A stretch of DNA of 64,000 nt from Spirosoma panaciterrae DSM 21099 (GTDB lineage Bacteria; Bacteroidota; Bacteroidia; Cytophagales; Spirosomataceae). The stretch lies in NCBI RefSeq assembly GCF_000374025.1, contig NZ_KB893194.1, forward strand, positions 1 to 64,000, given 5' to 3'. Of the stretch, positions 44,485 to 53,777 are shown piece after piece (the stretch's first letter is position 1; each line of letters starts with the position of its first letter). A program made the translations under genes and the position numbers. The notes below the pieces were generated by a model that was given only the letters and a program-made list of their open reading frames with translations, was not told the DNA's origin and made no database searches.

Positions 44485-44970
44485 ATGGAAAAGAATAGTT
44501 TTGTATTGGACGATCTGGATTTCGCCATCCTCTCCTGCCTGCAGAAAGATGGGCGTATGTCGTTTACCGACATTGCAGACCAGTTGGCTGTGTCGGTCGG
44601 GACAGCACGAACCCGGCTGAATCGCCTGATCGAAGACGGGGTTATCAGCATCATTGGCCGCGTAGATCCCGACAAAGTCGGCTTCCGGGCCTACGCTCAC
44701 ATTGCTGTCTTTGTACGGCCCGCTACGTTAAAAGAGCCTGTTGCTGAACGAATTGCCCAGATGCCTGAAGTCAGTTTTCTGGCCAGCACATCGGGCGATT
44801 ATGACCTGGAAGTAGATGTGATGTGCCCAACGAATCACGACCTGGTCGAATTTATCAATGAAATCTCAAAGATCGAGGGGGTCTATCAGACCAAAACAAC
44901 CTTATACTTCAAGGTCTACAAATATGCCCAGCCCGATCTGAATTTATTATCGGGGAAATCCTCCATCTGA
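44485..44970 (+). CDS. Lrp/AsnC-family transcriptional regulator
   Basis: A 161-aa DNA-binding regulator. N-terminal winged HTH (DDLDFAILSCLQKDGRMSFT, VSVGTARTRLNRLIEDGVIS) and a C-terminal RAM ligand-binding domain (AHIAVFVRPATLKEPVAERI, VSFLASTSGDYDLEVDVMC). Divergent from mmsA, it is the obvious candidate to control the pyrimidine-catabolism genes, perhaps sensing beta-alanine or a related product. That role is inferred from position. Confidence 0.93.
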   Translation: MEKNSFVLDDLDFAILSCLQKDGRMSFTDIADQLAVSVGTARTRLNRLIEDGVISIIGRVDPDKVGFRAYAHIAVFVRPATLKEPVAERIAQMPEVSFLASTSGDYDLEVDVMCPTNHDLVEFINEISKIEGVYQTKTTLYFKVYKYAQPDLNLLSGKSSI

Positions 44971-45033
44971 CTACCCAGATCATAAAGTAATTGATAGTAT
45001 GTCACAGCAAATCACGTATTTTGGATACCCAAA

Positions 45034-47262
45034 GTGGTATTGCGCAACTACGAACGATTGTCGCTGGTGAAAACTTTTCTCTTTCTTCTTTACGGGTTGT
45101 TTGGGGTAATTGCCTCTGTACGGGGACAAAGTAACCTGCCACCCGTATTCGAAATCAAAACGGATTCGGCGTTTTTCAGACCCGACACGACCCATTTCCA
45201 GATTCTTGAAGACGCGAAGGGCGAACTTACCTTCAAAGACGTTCTCAATCACCCTGCTTTCCGATCCGACAAGTTTTTCTCCCGCACGCGTCACTCCCAT
45301 ACGTACTGGATGCGCATGCGTATCAAAAACAGCCTGCCACACGAATTAAGACTATATTACTGCGACTTTAACAGCGACTATGTTGACCTGTTTAGATTAG
45401 ACAGTACCGGCCACTGGCAGCACCAGCAGACCGGCGATCTGGTTCCATTCAGCCAGCTTCCGGTTCATAAAGGCGCTCCTGAGCGCGCCCGGCTTTTCTT
45501 CACACTGGGCCCCGGTCAGGAGACGGTCGTGTACGAACGGGCTCAAAATGCCCGCTGGCATTCCCCCCTCACCTATCTGTCGCCCCAGTTGCAAACGGAA
45601 CAAGGCCGTATTGAAGCCGTTTTTAAAAATATAGTGATCGAAAAAGGCTGGAAAAATTACCTCATCGAAGGCATTATTATCGGCATATTGATTCTGGCCT
45701 CCTGCTACAATCTGTTCATCTATTATTCGATCTCGGATCGCGTCTATCTGTACTTCGGTATCTGCCTGTTTTTCTTTGTACTCGATCGCAATTATTACCG
45801 CATTCAGCTGGCTTTCTTCGAAGAGTACCCTTATGCCTTTAAGCTGGTCGCCAATTTATTCTTTATTGTCTTTTTTATCTTTTTCGTACAATCGATTCGG
45901 AATCTACTTCAGTCACCGTCCTCGCTGATCCGGTTGGACAGGCTCATTTCAACCACGCTGCTGTTAACAGTAGTCGCTAATTTGGTGCAGATAGTCGGCT
46001 ATAGTATACCTATCGTTCCCCTAGATGAATGGGCTCTACTGATTGAAGTACTGATCCGGCTGATTTACGGGCTCTGTATGTTCATGGCGTTCAAACGGAT
46101 GAAGCAGGGGCTGTTTGAGGCCCGCTACCTGTTACTGGCCCTGACCCCACTTTTCATCCTCTGGCTTTTCACATTGACAACCGCAACCCTGGGCCTCTAC
46201 TTTCGGGTCGATCTTCCACGCATCATATATGAAAATGTAGAGTATGTTGAAAGTGCCTGCTTCGCCTGGATGATTATTGTCTTTACAGGAGCCCTTATGA
46301 ATCGGTACAACCTGGTCCGGCAACAGGTTATCCAGCAGGCCATTGAAAAGGAACAACTGGAAAAAGAGCGCGAAATTGAACGAAATCGACTCATTGCCGC
46401 CCAGAACGAACAACTCGAACGCGAGGTAGAAGCCAGAACGTCGGCCCTCAAACAGTCGCTTAACGAGCTAAAAGCAACGCAGGATCAACTCATTCAGCAG
46501 GAAAAGCTAGCCTCTCTGGGCGAGCTAACAGCTGGCATCGCCCACGAGATTCAGAACCCGCTTAATTTTGTCAATAACTTTTCGGAGGTTTCAGTCGAAT
46601 TGGTCGATGAATTGAAAGAAGGCCTTTTCCAGTATCTGCCCGAATCTGAAAAAGCCAATGCCGAGGAAATTATGGGCGATCTGACCCAAAATCTACAAAA
46701 GATCACGCATCATGGCAAACGGGCCGATTCCATCGTAAAAGGCATGCTGGCTCACAGTCGCAGCACGAGTGGGCAAAAGCAACCCACTAATTTAAACGAT
46801 CTGGTCGAAGAATTTCTGCGCATTGCCTATCATGGCCTTCGTGCCAAACACAAGTCTTTCAATGCGGATCTACAACTTGATCTGGATGCTTCTATCGGGA
46901 TGGTCAATCTGGTTTCGCAGGACATAGGACGGGTTTTACTCAATGTTTACAATAATGCCTTTTATGCCGTACAGGCGAAACAAAAGCAGGCGAGCAGGGA
47001 CTATAAGCCTCTTATTCAGGTACGAACAAAAGCTGACCAGGGCAACGTGACGATTTCGATTTGTGATAATGGTACGGGCATACCCGACGACATTCTACAC
47101 AAAATTTACCAGCCATTTTTTACCACAAAACCAACTGGCCAAGGTACGGGTCTGGGACTTTCATTGAGTTATGACATCATTACCAAAGGCCATAACGGGG
47201 ATATGCAGGTTAAGACTCAGGTTGGTGAAGGCTCTGAGTTCATCCTTAAATTACCCAGATAG
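45034..47262 (+). CDS. 7TM-DISM sensor histidine kinase
   Basis: Membrane sensor of about 742 aa. Signal peptide to residue 32, an extracytoplasmic 7TMR-DISM2 domain (HTYWMRMRIKNSLPHELRLY), seven helices at about 210-425 (7TMR-DISM_7TM), a coiled coil (QQAIEKEQLEKEREIERNRL), HisKA with the phosphorylated His in GIAHEIQNPLNFVNNF near residue 510, and an ATPase domain with VLLNVYNNAFYAV, ICDNGTGIP and GTGLGLSLSYDI. No response regulator lies beside it. The start used is GTG at 45034; a later GTG at 45067 is possible. Confidence 0.9.
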   Translation: MVLRNYERLSLVKTFLFLLYGLFGVIASVRGQSNLPPVFEIKTDSAFFRPDTTHFQILEDAKGELTFKDVLNHPAFRSDKFFSRTRHSHTYWMRMRIKNSLPHELRLYYCDFNSDYVDLFRLDSTGHWQHQQTGDLVPFSQLPVHKGAPERARLFFTLGPGQETVVYERAQNARWHSPLTYLSPQLQTEQGRIEAVFKNIVIEKGWKNYLIEGIIIGILILASCYNLFIYYSISDRVYLYFGICLFFFVLDRNYYRIQLAFFEEYPYAFKLVANLFFIVFFIFFVQSIRNLLQSPSSLIRLDRLISTTLLLTVVANLVQIVGYSIPIVPLDEWALLIEVLIRLIYGLCMFMAFKRMKQGLFEARYLLLALTPLFILWLFTLTTATLGLYFRVDLPRIIYENVEYVESACFAWMIIVFTGALMNRYNLVRQQVIQQAIEKEQLEKEREIERNRLIAAQNEQLEREVEARTSALKQSLNELKATQDQLIQQEKLASLGELTAGIAHEIQNPLNFVNNFSEVSVELVDELKEGLFQYLPESEKANAEEIMGDLTQNLQKITHHGKRADSIVKGMLAHSRSTSGQKQPTNLNDLVEEFLRIAYHGLRAKHKSFNADLQLDLDASIGMVNLVSQDIGRVLLNVYNNAFYAVQAKQKQASRDYKPLIQVRTKADQGNVTISICDNGTGIPDDILHKIYQPFFTTKPTGQGTGLGLSLSYDIITKGHNGDMQVKTQVGEGSEFILKLPR

Positions 47263-47805
47263 TACACGGATACCTCGTACGTATCCAAGTTCGTTTTTGC
47301 ATAGGAGTTTATACACATTCCTGTCTGTGAGAGAGCGCCTATACAGGAGTGGAGTCCGTCTATTCGCTACGAGAAGCTTCCAGCCTGATGTACAGGTCAG
47401 TCCCTTCTTCAATCGGCAGGTAGTCGTGACGAGCCTATGTTTAAAAAACTTCATCCGTGCAGGAGGCCGCCGATGGGCGATCATACCGAATTGGATGCGG
47501 TTGTTTATGCCATCCGCTGAAATACCCTTTTACAACTCATTTTGAGGCATTTCTTTGTCAACTTTCGAACGGAACAGGGGTAGTTTATGTTCTATCTCTA
47601 TAACCGGAATAGCCCACTGGGCTACTAATCTCCCTCTTTTGTTTCGTACTACTAAACTTGACAATTTGTACAAGTCAGTGCTTTTGCGTCTATATTTGGG
47701 CCGGTCGGTGTACTAAAGCGGCTCAAAACCGGAAACCGATCAAAACGTTATATAGATGCTTTACGTCAAAACAAGAGCGGAAATCGCATCAACCTGAAAA
47801 CCGAT
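47263..47805. other. 543-base gap upstream of topA
   Basis: Between the kinase and topA I find no convincing gene; short frames on both strands have no recognisable motif. A promoter-like pair lies near 47665-47698 and is listed separately. No repeat or RNA structure stood out. Confidence 0.4.
47665..47698 (+). promoter_or_regulatory. Candidate Bacteroidota-type promoter for topA
   Basis: TTTG at 47665-47668 and TATATTTG at 47691-47698 match the -33 TTTG / -7 TAnnTTTG pattern of Bacteroidota. The spacing is 22 bases, slightly above the usual 19-21. It would give a leader of roughly 100 bases before topA. Confidence 0.4.
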
Positions 47806-50499
47806 ATGTCGAAAAACTTAGTCATAGTGGAGTCGCCAGCGAAGGCGAAAACCATTGAAGGCTATCTGGGTAAGGACTTTTTGGTAAAGTCCAGCTTTGG
47901 CCACGTACGCGATCTGCCTAAAGATGGGCTGGCCGTCGATGTTGCCAATGGCTTTCAACCCTCGTATGAAATTTCTCCCGATAAAAAGAAATTAGTCAGT
48001 GAACTCAAATCGCTGGCCAAGTCGGCGGAAGAAGTCTGGCTGGCAACGGACGATGACCGCGAAGGAGAAGCGATTTCGTGGCACCTGAAAGAAGCCCTTG
48101 GCCTGCGCGACAATACCAAGCGCATTGTGTTTCGCGAAATAACCAAAAACGCGATCCTGAATGCCATTCAAACTCCCCGTACCATCGATGTCGATCTGGT
48201 CAATGCCCAACAGGCACGTCGGGTGCTGGATCGGCTGGTCGGCTACGAACTATCGCCGGTATTGTGGCGAAAAATTAAAGGCGGCAGCACAGGGCTATCG
48301 GCAGGTCGCGTACAATCAGTTGCCCTGCGACTAGTGGTCGAACGCGAACGGGAGATCGACAAACACTCGGCCAAATCATCGTTTAAAGTAACCGCCCAGT
48401 TTATTGTCGATGGCTCTAAAGTTCTGAACGCTGAATTGCCCAGGAATTTCCAAACCTCGGGTGAAGCCCGTACGTTTCTGGAAGCCTGTATCGGGGCTAC
48501 GTTCACGATCAAGAACCTAGAAGTAAAACCCGCCAAAAAATCCCCCGCTCCACCGTTTACGACGTCTACGCTCCAGCAGGAAGCTTCCCGTAAGCTCAGT
48601 TATTCAGTAGATCGGACGATGCGGCTGGCGCAGAACCTGTACGAAGCCGGTAAGATTTCGTACATGCGAACCGACTCGACCAATCTCTCTCAGGAAGCCA
48701 TCGATAAAGCCAAAGCGGAGATTGAAACCGAATTTGGCCCTAAATACGTACAGACCCGGCAGTTTAAGACCAAAAATGAGTCGGCTCAGGAGGCCCACGA
48801 AGCCATCCGACCGACTAATTTCAACGACCGGAATGCCGGGGCCGACCGGGATCAGAAACGACTTTACGAGTTAATCTGGAAACGCGCCATTGCCTCGCAA
48901 ATGGCTGATGCGCAACTCGAACGAACGATTGTAACCATCGGTATCAGGTTTGCCAACGGCACCCAGCTTGAGCAGGATTTGAGTTTTGATGTATTTGGCG
49001 AAGATTACAACCCGACTAAACAGGTTAAATTTAATCCGAAGACTCCGGCACAGAACCCAACCTTTCCGAATGAACTGGTAGCGCAGGGAGAAGTCATTAA
49101 GTTCGATGGTTTTTTACGCGTTTATCTGGAATCGAAAGACGACGAGGACGATGAGGAGGCCAAAGGTATGTTGCCCCCACTTACCATTGGTCAGGTGCTA
49201 AACCTTGGCCAGATGAAAGCGACGGAGAAGTTTACCCGCCCCCAGCCTCGCTACGCTGAAGCTTCGCTGGTGAAAAAGCTGGAAGAAATGGGCATTGGCC
49301 GTCCATCAACGTACGCGCCAACGATTTCGACGATCATCAACCGGGGCTACGTGATCAAACAGGATAAACCCGGCCAGGAACGGAAATATCAGGAATTCAC
49401 GCTCCAGCAGAATCACATTACCGAAACCAGTGGCAAAGAAACCTTTGGCTCCGAAAAAGCGAAGCTCTTTCCAACCAATACGGGTATTGTGGTGAATGAT
49501 TTTCTGGTTGAATATTTTCCCGACATCGTCAACTACCAGTTTACGGCAACGGTCGAAAAAGAGTTTGATGAAATAGCCGATGGCAAGATCAACTGGCAGA
49601 AAATGCTGGAAGGTTTCTACGGCGATTTTCACAAGAATATTGAAGAAATTCAGGGAGCCTCGGTTGGTTCGTTCAAGACCGGAGCCCGTGAACTGGGTCT
49701 TGATCCGGCTTCGGGCAAACCTGTTTCGGCCCGACTGGGCAAATACGGGGCTTACGTGCAGATTGGTGATGCCAGTGATGAAGACAAACCCCGGTTTGCC
49801 AACCTGCGCGATGGCCAACTGATCGAAACCATCTCGTTGCAGGACGCCCTGGATCTGTTCGCTCTGCCGCGCGAAGTCGGTTTCTTCGAAGATAAGGCCA
49901 TGACCATCGGCATCGGTAAGTTCGGCCCTTACGTGAAGCACGACGACAAATACGTATCGCTCACGAAGGAAGATGATCCGTACTCGATTGATGCTGAACG
50001 GGCTATTCAGCTTATACAACAAAAGCGGGCCGAATCGATCAGCGAATCGCTGGGGGATTATGCCGGTAAACCCGTTACCACCGGCAAAGGTCGTTTTGGA
50101 CCGTATGTGAAGTACGACGAGAAGTACATTTCCCTTCCCCGAAATGAGTCAATTGCCGGGTTGACGCTCGAACGTGCTATTGAACTTATCGAAGCCAAAC
50201 GGCAGCAGGAAGCCAACAAATACATTAAGGAGTTTGCCGAACGCCCGGAAATCAAAGTAGTAAATGGGCAATATGGGCCTTATCTGGCAGTTGGTAAGCG
50301 GAACGTACGTATCCCCAAAGACGTTGACCCCGCTACCCTCACCCTTGAAGACTGCCTGACACTGGCGGGTGATGATCCAGCAGCCTCGAAGGCGCCCGCC
50401 AAAAAAGCCGCTTCGGCATCGGCCACCAAGGCAGCTTCGAAAACAAAAGCAGCCCCGAAAAAAACCACGGCAACCAAGAAAGTAGCGTCGAAGAAATAA
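47806..50499 (+). CDS. topA: DNA topoisomerase I
   Basis: Type IA topoisomerase relaxing negative supercoils. 897 aa: Toprim (KNLVIVESPAKAKTIEGYLG, LATDDDREGEAISWHL), the core with VNAQQARRVLDRLVGYELSP and the catalytic Tyr in YMRTDSTNLS near residue 286, then GIGRPSTYAPTISTIINRGY. The C-terminus has repeated GRFGPYVKYDEKYISLP-type Toprim_Crpt units rather than Cys4 zinc fingers and ends in a Lys/Ala tail (AKKAASASATKAASK...), as often found in Bacteroidota enzymes. Confidence 0.97.
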   Translation: MSKNLVIVESPAKAKTIEGYLGKDFLVKSSFGHVRDLPKDGLAVDVANGFQPSYEISPDKKKLVSELKSLAKSAEEVWLATDDDREGEAISWHLKEALGLRDNTKRIVFREITKNAILNAIQTPRTIDVDLVNAQQARRVLDRLVGYELSPVLWRKIKGGSTGLSAGRVQSVALRLVVEREREIDKHSAKSSFKVTAQFIVDGSKVLNAELPRNFQTSGEARTFLEACIGATFTIKNLEVKPAKKSPAPPFTTSTLQQEASRKLSYSVDRTMRLAQNLYEAGKISYMRTDSTNLSQEAIDKAKAEIETEFGPKYVQTRQFKTKNESAQEAHEAIRPTNFNDRNAGADRDQKRLYELIWKRAIASQMADAQLERTIVTIGIRFANGTQLEQDLSFDVFGEDYNPTKQVKFNPKTPAQNPTFPNELVAQGEVIKFDGFLRVYLESKDDEDDEEAKGMLPPLTIGQVLNLGQMKATEKFTRPQPRYAEASLVKKLEEMGIGRPSTYAPTISTIINRGYVIKQDKPGQERKYQEFTLQQNHITETSGKETFGSEKAKLFPTNTGIVVNDFLVEYFPDIVNYQFTATVEKEFDEIADGKINWQKMLEGFYGDFHKNIEEIQGASVGSFKTGARELGLDPASGKPVSARLGKYGAYVQIGDASDEDKPRFANLRDGQLIETISLQDALDLFALPREVGFFEDKAMTIGIGKFGPYVKHDDKYVSLTKEDDPYSIDAERAIQLIQQKRAESISESLGDYAGKPVTTGKGRFGPYVKYDEKYISLPRNESIAGLTLERAIELIEAKRQQEANKYIKEFAERPEIKVVNGQYGPYLAVGKRNVRIPKDVDPATLTLEDCLTLAGDDPAASKAPAKKAASASATKAASKTKAAPKKTTATKKVASKK

Positions 50500-50552
50500 G
50501 GTATAATACGCTCGCTCGATTGTAACCCGATCATCGACGAACCCAACTCATC

Positions 50553-50580
50553 AAAAGCCTTCCCCAATCGGATGGCTTTT
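50553..50580 (+). terminator. Short hairpin after topA
   Basis: AAAAGCC (50553-50559) pairs with GGCTTTT (50574-50580) about 54 bases after the topA stop. A weak terminator or transcription pause site. Confidence 0.4.
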
Positions 50581-50647
50581 GAGTTTGATGTACCATTGGG
50601 AAATCATCGCTATTTTGCAGACAAACAATCGACGCAATACCGAACGC

Positions 50648-52933
50648 ATGAGACATTTCCTGCTTTTTTTTCTAGTACTGTCCACCGCTGCTTTCTCTCA
50701 AACTGACAATCAATATAATCTGATCCCATTCCCAGCTCGCTTTTCGGGGCAAAATGGCCAGTTTACCCTGACCAATACGACCCGAATCGTTATTACCCCT
50801 GCTGCCGATGCCAGTGTACGTGCGGTGGCGCAAACCGTTGCCGGGCAGCTTAAAACCGCTACTGGTCTTTCTCTTCCGGTGGCGCCTACCAGCCAGGTAG
50901 TAGCCAAAGGGGCCAACATTTTCCTGACGTTAAATAAAAAGTTGAATCTGGGCGACGAGGGGTATAAACTAACCGTAACTCCCGGCAAAGTACTGGCCGA
51001 AGCGGCTACCCCCAAAGGACTATTCTATGCGGCTCAAACCATGCGTCAACTGCTGCCAGCAGGTCAGTCGAATGTAGCAATGCCTGCCTGTGCCATCACT
51101 GACAAACCCCGGTTTGGCTATCGGGGCCTGATGCTCGACGTTGGCCGGAACTTCATGCCTGTCCCCTTCGTCAAGAAGTTTATCGACCTGATGGCGATGC
51201 ACAAGCAGAATACGTTTCACTGGCACCTGACCGACGACCAGGGCTGGCGTATCGAAATCAAAAAATACCCCAAACTGACCCAGATCGGGAGTAAACGGGC
51301 CGAAACGGTCGTGGGTCAAAACTACCAGAATTACCCACAGCAGTTCGACGGCAAGCCCGTTGGCGGTTTTTACACACAGGACGAGATCCGGGATGTGGTT
51401 CGGTATGCGCAGAGTCGATTTGTAACGGTGATTCCCGAGATCGAAATGCCGGGGCATGCTCAGGCCGCGCTGGCTGCCTACCCCGAACTTGGTTGTGACC
51501 CGGCCAAAGGGTACAAGGTGCGTACGCAGTGGGGTATTTCGGAGGATGTTTATTGCCCTTCGGAGAAAACCTTTACTTTTCTGCAGGATGTCCTGAGCGA
51601 AGTAATCACCTTATTTCCGGGCAAATACATTCATATTGGGGGCGACGAGTGCCCGAAAACGGCCTGGAAAGCCAGTGCGCTTTGTCAGGAGTTGATCAAG
51701 AAGAATGGCCTTAAAGACGAGCACGAGCTACAAAGCTATTTCATCCGACGCATTGAGAAGTTCCTGAATACCAAAGGCAGATCGATCATTGGCTGGGACG
51801 AAATTCTGGAAGGTGGTCTGGCCCCCAATGCGACCGTTATGAGCTGGCGTGGTACAACGGGTGGTATTGAAGCCGCCAAACAAAAGCACAACGTGGTCAT
51901 GACGCCCACCAACACCTGCTACCTGGACTATTATCAGGGTAACCCCGCTACAGAGCCCCTAGCCATTGGCGGTTACCTTCCGCTGGATCAGGTATATGCC
52001 TATGAGCCCATGCCCACCGAACTGTCGTCTGATGAACAGAAGTACGTGATGGGCGTTCAGGGCAATATCTGGACCGAAATGATGCCTACGCCCGAAACGG
52101 TTGAGTACATGACCTATCCAAGAGCCATTGCCCTGGCCGAAATAGGCTGGATGCAGGCTGGTCCACACAATTTTGAGGATTTTGCCCAGCGATTAAAAAA
52201 TCACCTGCCCAAATTGGCGGCTATCCCGGTCAATTATGCCAAACGGCTATTCGACATTTCGGCCAGTACACAACCCAACGACCAGGGACAACTTCAGGTG
52301 AAACTGAGCAAGCTGGATACAGATAGCCAGATTTTTTATACGACGAACGGCAAAGACCCCAACGAGAAAAGTACCGAATACATTGGCCCCTTTACCCTAA
52401 CCAAAACCGCCACGGTAAAAGCGATGACTCCCACTGGAGGCCGTCTGACACAGACCTTTACCCTGCACAAAGGCAAGAATAAATCTTACAAGTACACGAT
52501 TGCACCCGATCCGGCAGCCGACCCCGCAATGACCAAACTCACTGATGGAGTCCGGGGAGAAAGCCCACGCGATAAGCGCCAATGGGTAAACTTCAACGAC
52601 GAAATGGAGGTGGTCCTCGACCTTGGCGATGTAACCAGTGTAACGAAAGTATCCCTGAACTTCCTGAAAATTATTCTCCAACAAACGTTTCCGCCCACGT
52701 CGGTCGACATTGCGTTATCGAAAGACGGAACTGAGTATAAAGACGCCATTTCGCAACCTGTCAAGTATGAGCTAACCGGCCCCTGGGACATTCTGCCCAT
52801 TGTAGCCGATTTCAAAACAGCCCGTGCCCGGTACGTTCGCATCCGTGCCAAAAACGCAGGCGTTTGCCCACCCGATCATCCCAGGGCAGGTCAAAAAACG
52901 AAGTTTGCGACCGATGAGATTGTGGTTGAATGA
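50648..52933 (+). CDS. GH20 beta-N-acetylhexosaminidase
   Basis: Secreted or periplasmic enzyme of about 761 aa removing terminal N-acetylglucosamine or N-acetylgalactosamine. Signal peptide MRHFLLFFLVLSTAAFSQ; a GH20b N-terminal domain; the catalytic barrel with GLMLDVGRNFMPVPFVKKFI, TFHWHLTDDQGWRIEIKKYP, EIEMPGHAQAALAAYP and the catalytic D-E pair in HIGGDECPKTAWK near residues 333-334; then a chitobiase/HEX C-terminal domain and a discoidin-like end. The frame opens at 50579, but the Met at 50648 begins a normal signal peptide. Confidence 0.95.
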   Translation: MRHFLLFFLVLSTAAFSQTDNQYNLIPFPARFSGQNGQFTLTNTTRIVITPAADASVRAVAQTVAGQLKTATGLSLPVAPTSQVVAKGANIFLTLNKKLNLGDEGYKLTVTPGKVLAEAATPKGLFYAAQTMRQLLPAGQSNVAMPACAITDKPRFGYRGLMLDVGRNFMPVPFVKKFIDLMAMHKQNTFHWHLTDDQGWRIEIKKYPKLTQIGSKRAETVVGQNYQNYPQQFDGKPVGGFYTQDEIRDVVRYAQSRFVTVIPEIEMPGHAQAALAAYPELGCDPAKGYKVRTQWGISEDVYCPSEKTFTFLQDVLSEVITLFPGKYIHIGGDECPKTAWKASALCQELIKKNGLKDEHELQSYFIRRIEKFLNTKGRSIIGWDEILEGGLAPNATVMSWRGTTGGIEAAKQKHNVVMTPTNTCYLDYYQGNPATEPLAIGGYLPLDQVYAYEPMPTELSSDEQKYVMGVQGNIWTEMMPTPETVEYMTYPRAIALAEIGWMQAGPHNFEDFAQRLKNHLPKLAAIPVNYAKRLFDISASTQPNDQGQLQVKLSKLDTDSQIFYTTNGKDPNEKSTEYIGPFTLTKTATVKAMTPTGGRLTQTFTLHKGKNKSYKYTIAPDPAADPAMTKLTDGVRGESPRDKRQWVNFNDEMEVVLDLGDVTSVTKVSLNFLKIILQQTFPPTSVDIALSKDGTEYKDAISQPVKYELTGPWDILPIVADFKTARARYVRIRAKNAGVCPPDHPRAGQKTKFATDEIVVE

Positions 52934-52951
52934 CCCAAACCAACAAAACCT

Positions 52952-53641
52952 ATGAAAAAAATTGTTGTGCTCTCTGGCGCGGGGATCAGTGCCGAGAGCG
53001 GTATACCTACCTTCCGGGCCTCCGATGGTCTCTGGGAAAATCACCGGATCGAAGATGTAGCCACGCCCGAAGCCTGGAAACGAAATCCGGCACTGGTCCA
53101 GGATTTTTATAACCAGCGCCGGAAACAGGCCCTGAGTGTACAACCCAACGCGGGCCACTATGCCCTGGTGAAACTGGAAGAAAAATATGACGTAACAGTG
53201 ATTACGCAGAACGTCGATAATCTCCACGAGAAAGCGGGTTCTTCGAAGGTGGTTCACCTGCATGGGGAGTTGTTCAAATCGCGCTCAACCGTCGATGAAT
53301 CACTAATTTATGACATTGAGGGCTGGGAAATAAAGGAGGGCGACCTCTGCGAAAAAGGTTCGCAACTTCGTCCACATATTGTTTGGTTTGGCGAAGCCGT
53401 ACCGATGATGGATGTTGCCCTGGACATCACCTACGAAGCTGACCTGTTTATTGTGGTTGGCACATCGCTGAATGTATATCCGGCGGCTGGTCTCGTCTAT
53501 GCCGTTCGCGATGGCGTGCCCATCTATGTTGTAGACCCCAACATCCCCGATATGCACAAACGCGCCAATGTCACCTTCATCCCCGAACCCGCTACTATCG
53601 GCCTGACTCAATTAGCCGATGAGTTACTGAAAAAAGCCTAA
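52952..53641 (+). CDS. Sir2-family NAD-dependent deacylase lacking the zinc Cys pair
   Basis: Sirtuin of 229 aa, removing acyl groups from lysines using NAD. GAGISAESGIPTFR (9-22), QNVDNLH (86-92), the catalytic His in HLHG (102-105) and VWFGE are all present. Tyr53 and Arg56 (FYNQRR) match the Y-x-x-R that favours succinyl or malonyl groups in CobB/SIRT5 enzymes. The four zinc cysteines are not: after HLHG the sequence reads GELFKSRSTVDES, and only one Cys (133) remains. It lies 18 bases after the GH20 gene. Confidence 0.9.
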   Translation: MKKIVVLSGAGISAESGIPTFRASDGLWENHRIEDVATPEAWKRNPALVQDFYNQRRKQALSVQPNAGHYALVKLEEKYDVTVITQNVDNLHEKAGSSKVVHLHGELFKSRSTVDESLIYDIEGWEIKEGDLCEKGSQLRPHIVWFGEAVPMMDVALDITYEADLFIVVGTSLNVYPAAGLVYAVRDGVPIYVVDPNIPDMHKRANVTFIPEPATIGLTQLADELLKKA

Positions 53642-53679
53642 CCCCAGTTTCGCATTTTCTATTTTCTTCCACCAATATC

Positions 53680-53718
53680 ATTGCGTCAATACAGACGTAC
53701 ATGTTATGTTGACGCAAT
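53680..53718. repeat. ATTGCGTCAA inverted repeat at the island edge
   Basis: ATTGCGTCAA (53680-53689) pairs perfectly with TTGACGCAAT (53709-53718) across 19 bases; a third partial copy, ATTGCGTCT, lies at 53732-53740. It marks the switch from G+C-rich chromosome to the A+T-rich island. It could be a terminator for the sirtuin gene, an operator or a recombination site. Confidence 0.75.
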
Positions 53719-53777
53719 GATCACATCTTTTATTGCGTCTATTTAAGAGTTGGCAGCAAGTTTAAAGACACACTAAA

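Noticed and set aside
47171-47545. 124-codon plus-strand frame overlapping the kinase end
   Set aside because: It begins inside the kinase gene in another frame and has no recognisable motif.
49306-50022. 238-codon minus-strand frame opposite topA
   Set aside because: Antisense to a well-conserved topoisomerase; no independent evidence for coding.
53680-53740. Short CRISPR-like repetition ATTGCGTC
   Set aside because: Only three short, mixed-orientation copies without regular spacers, so not a CRISPR array.
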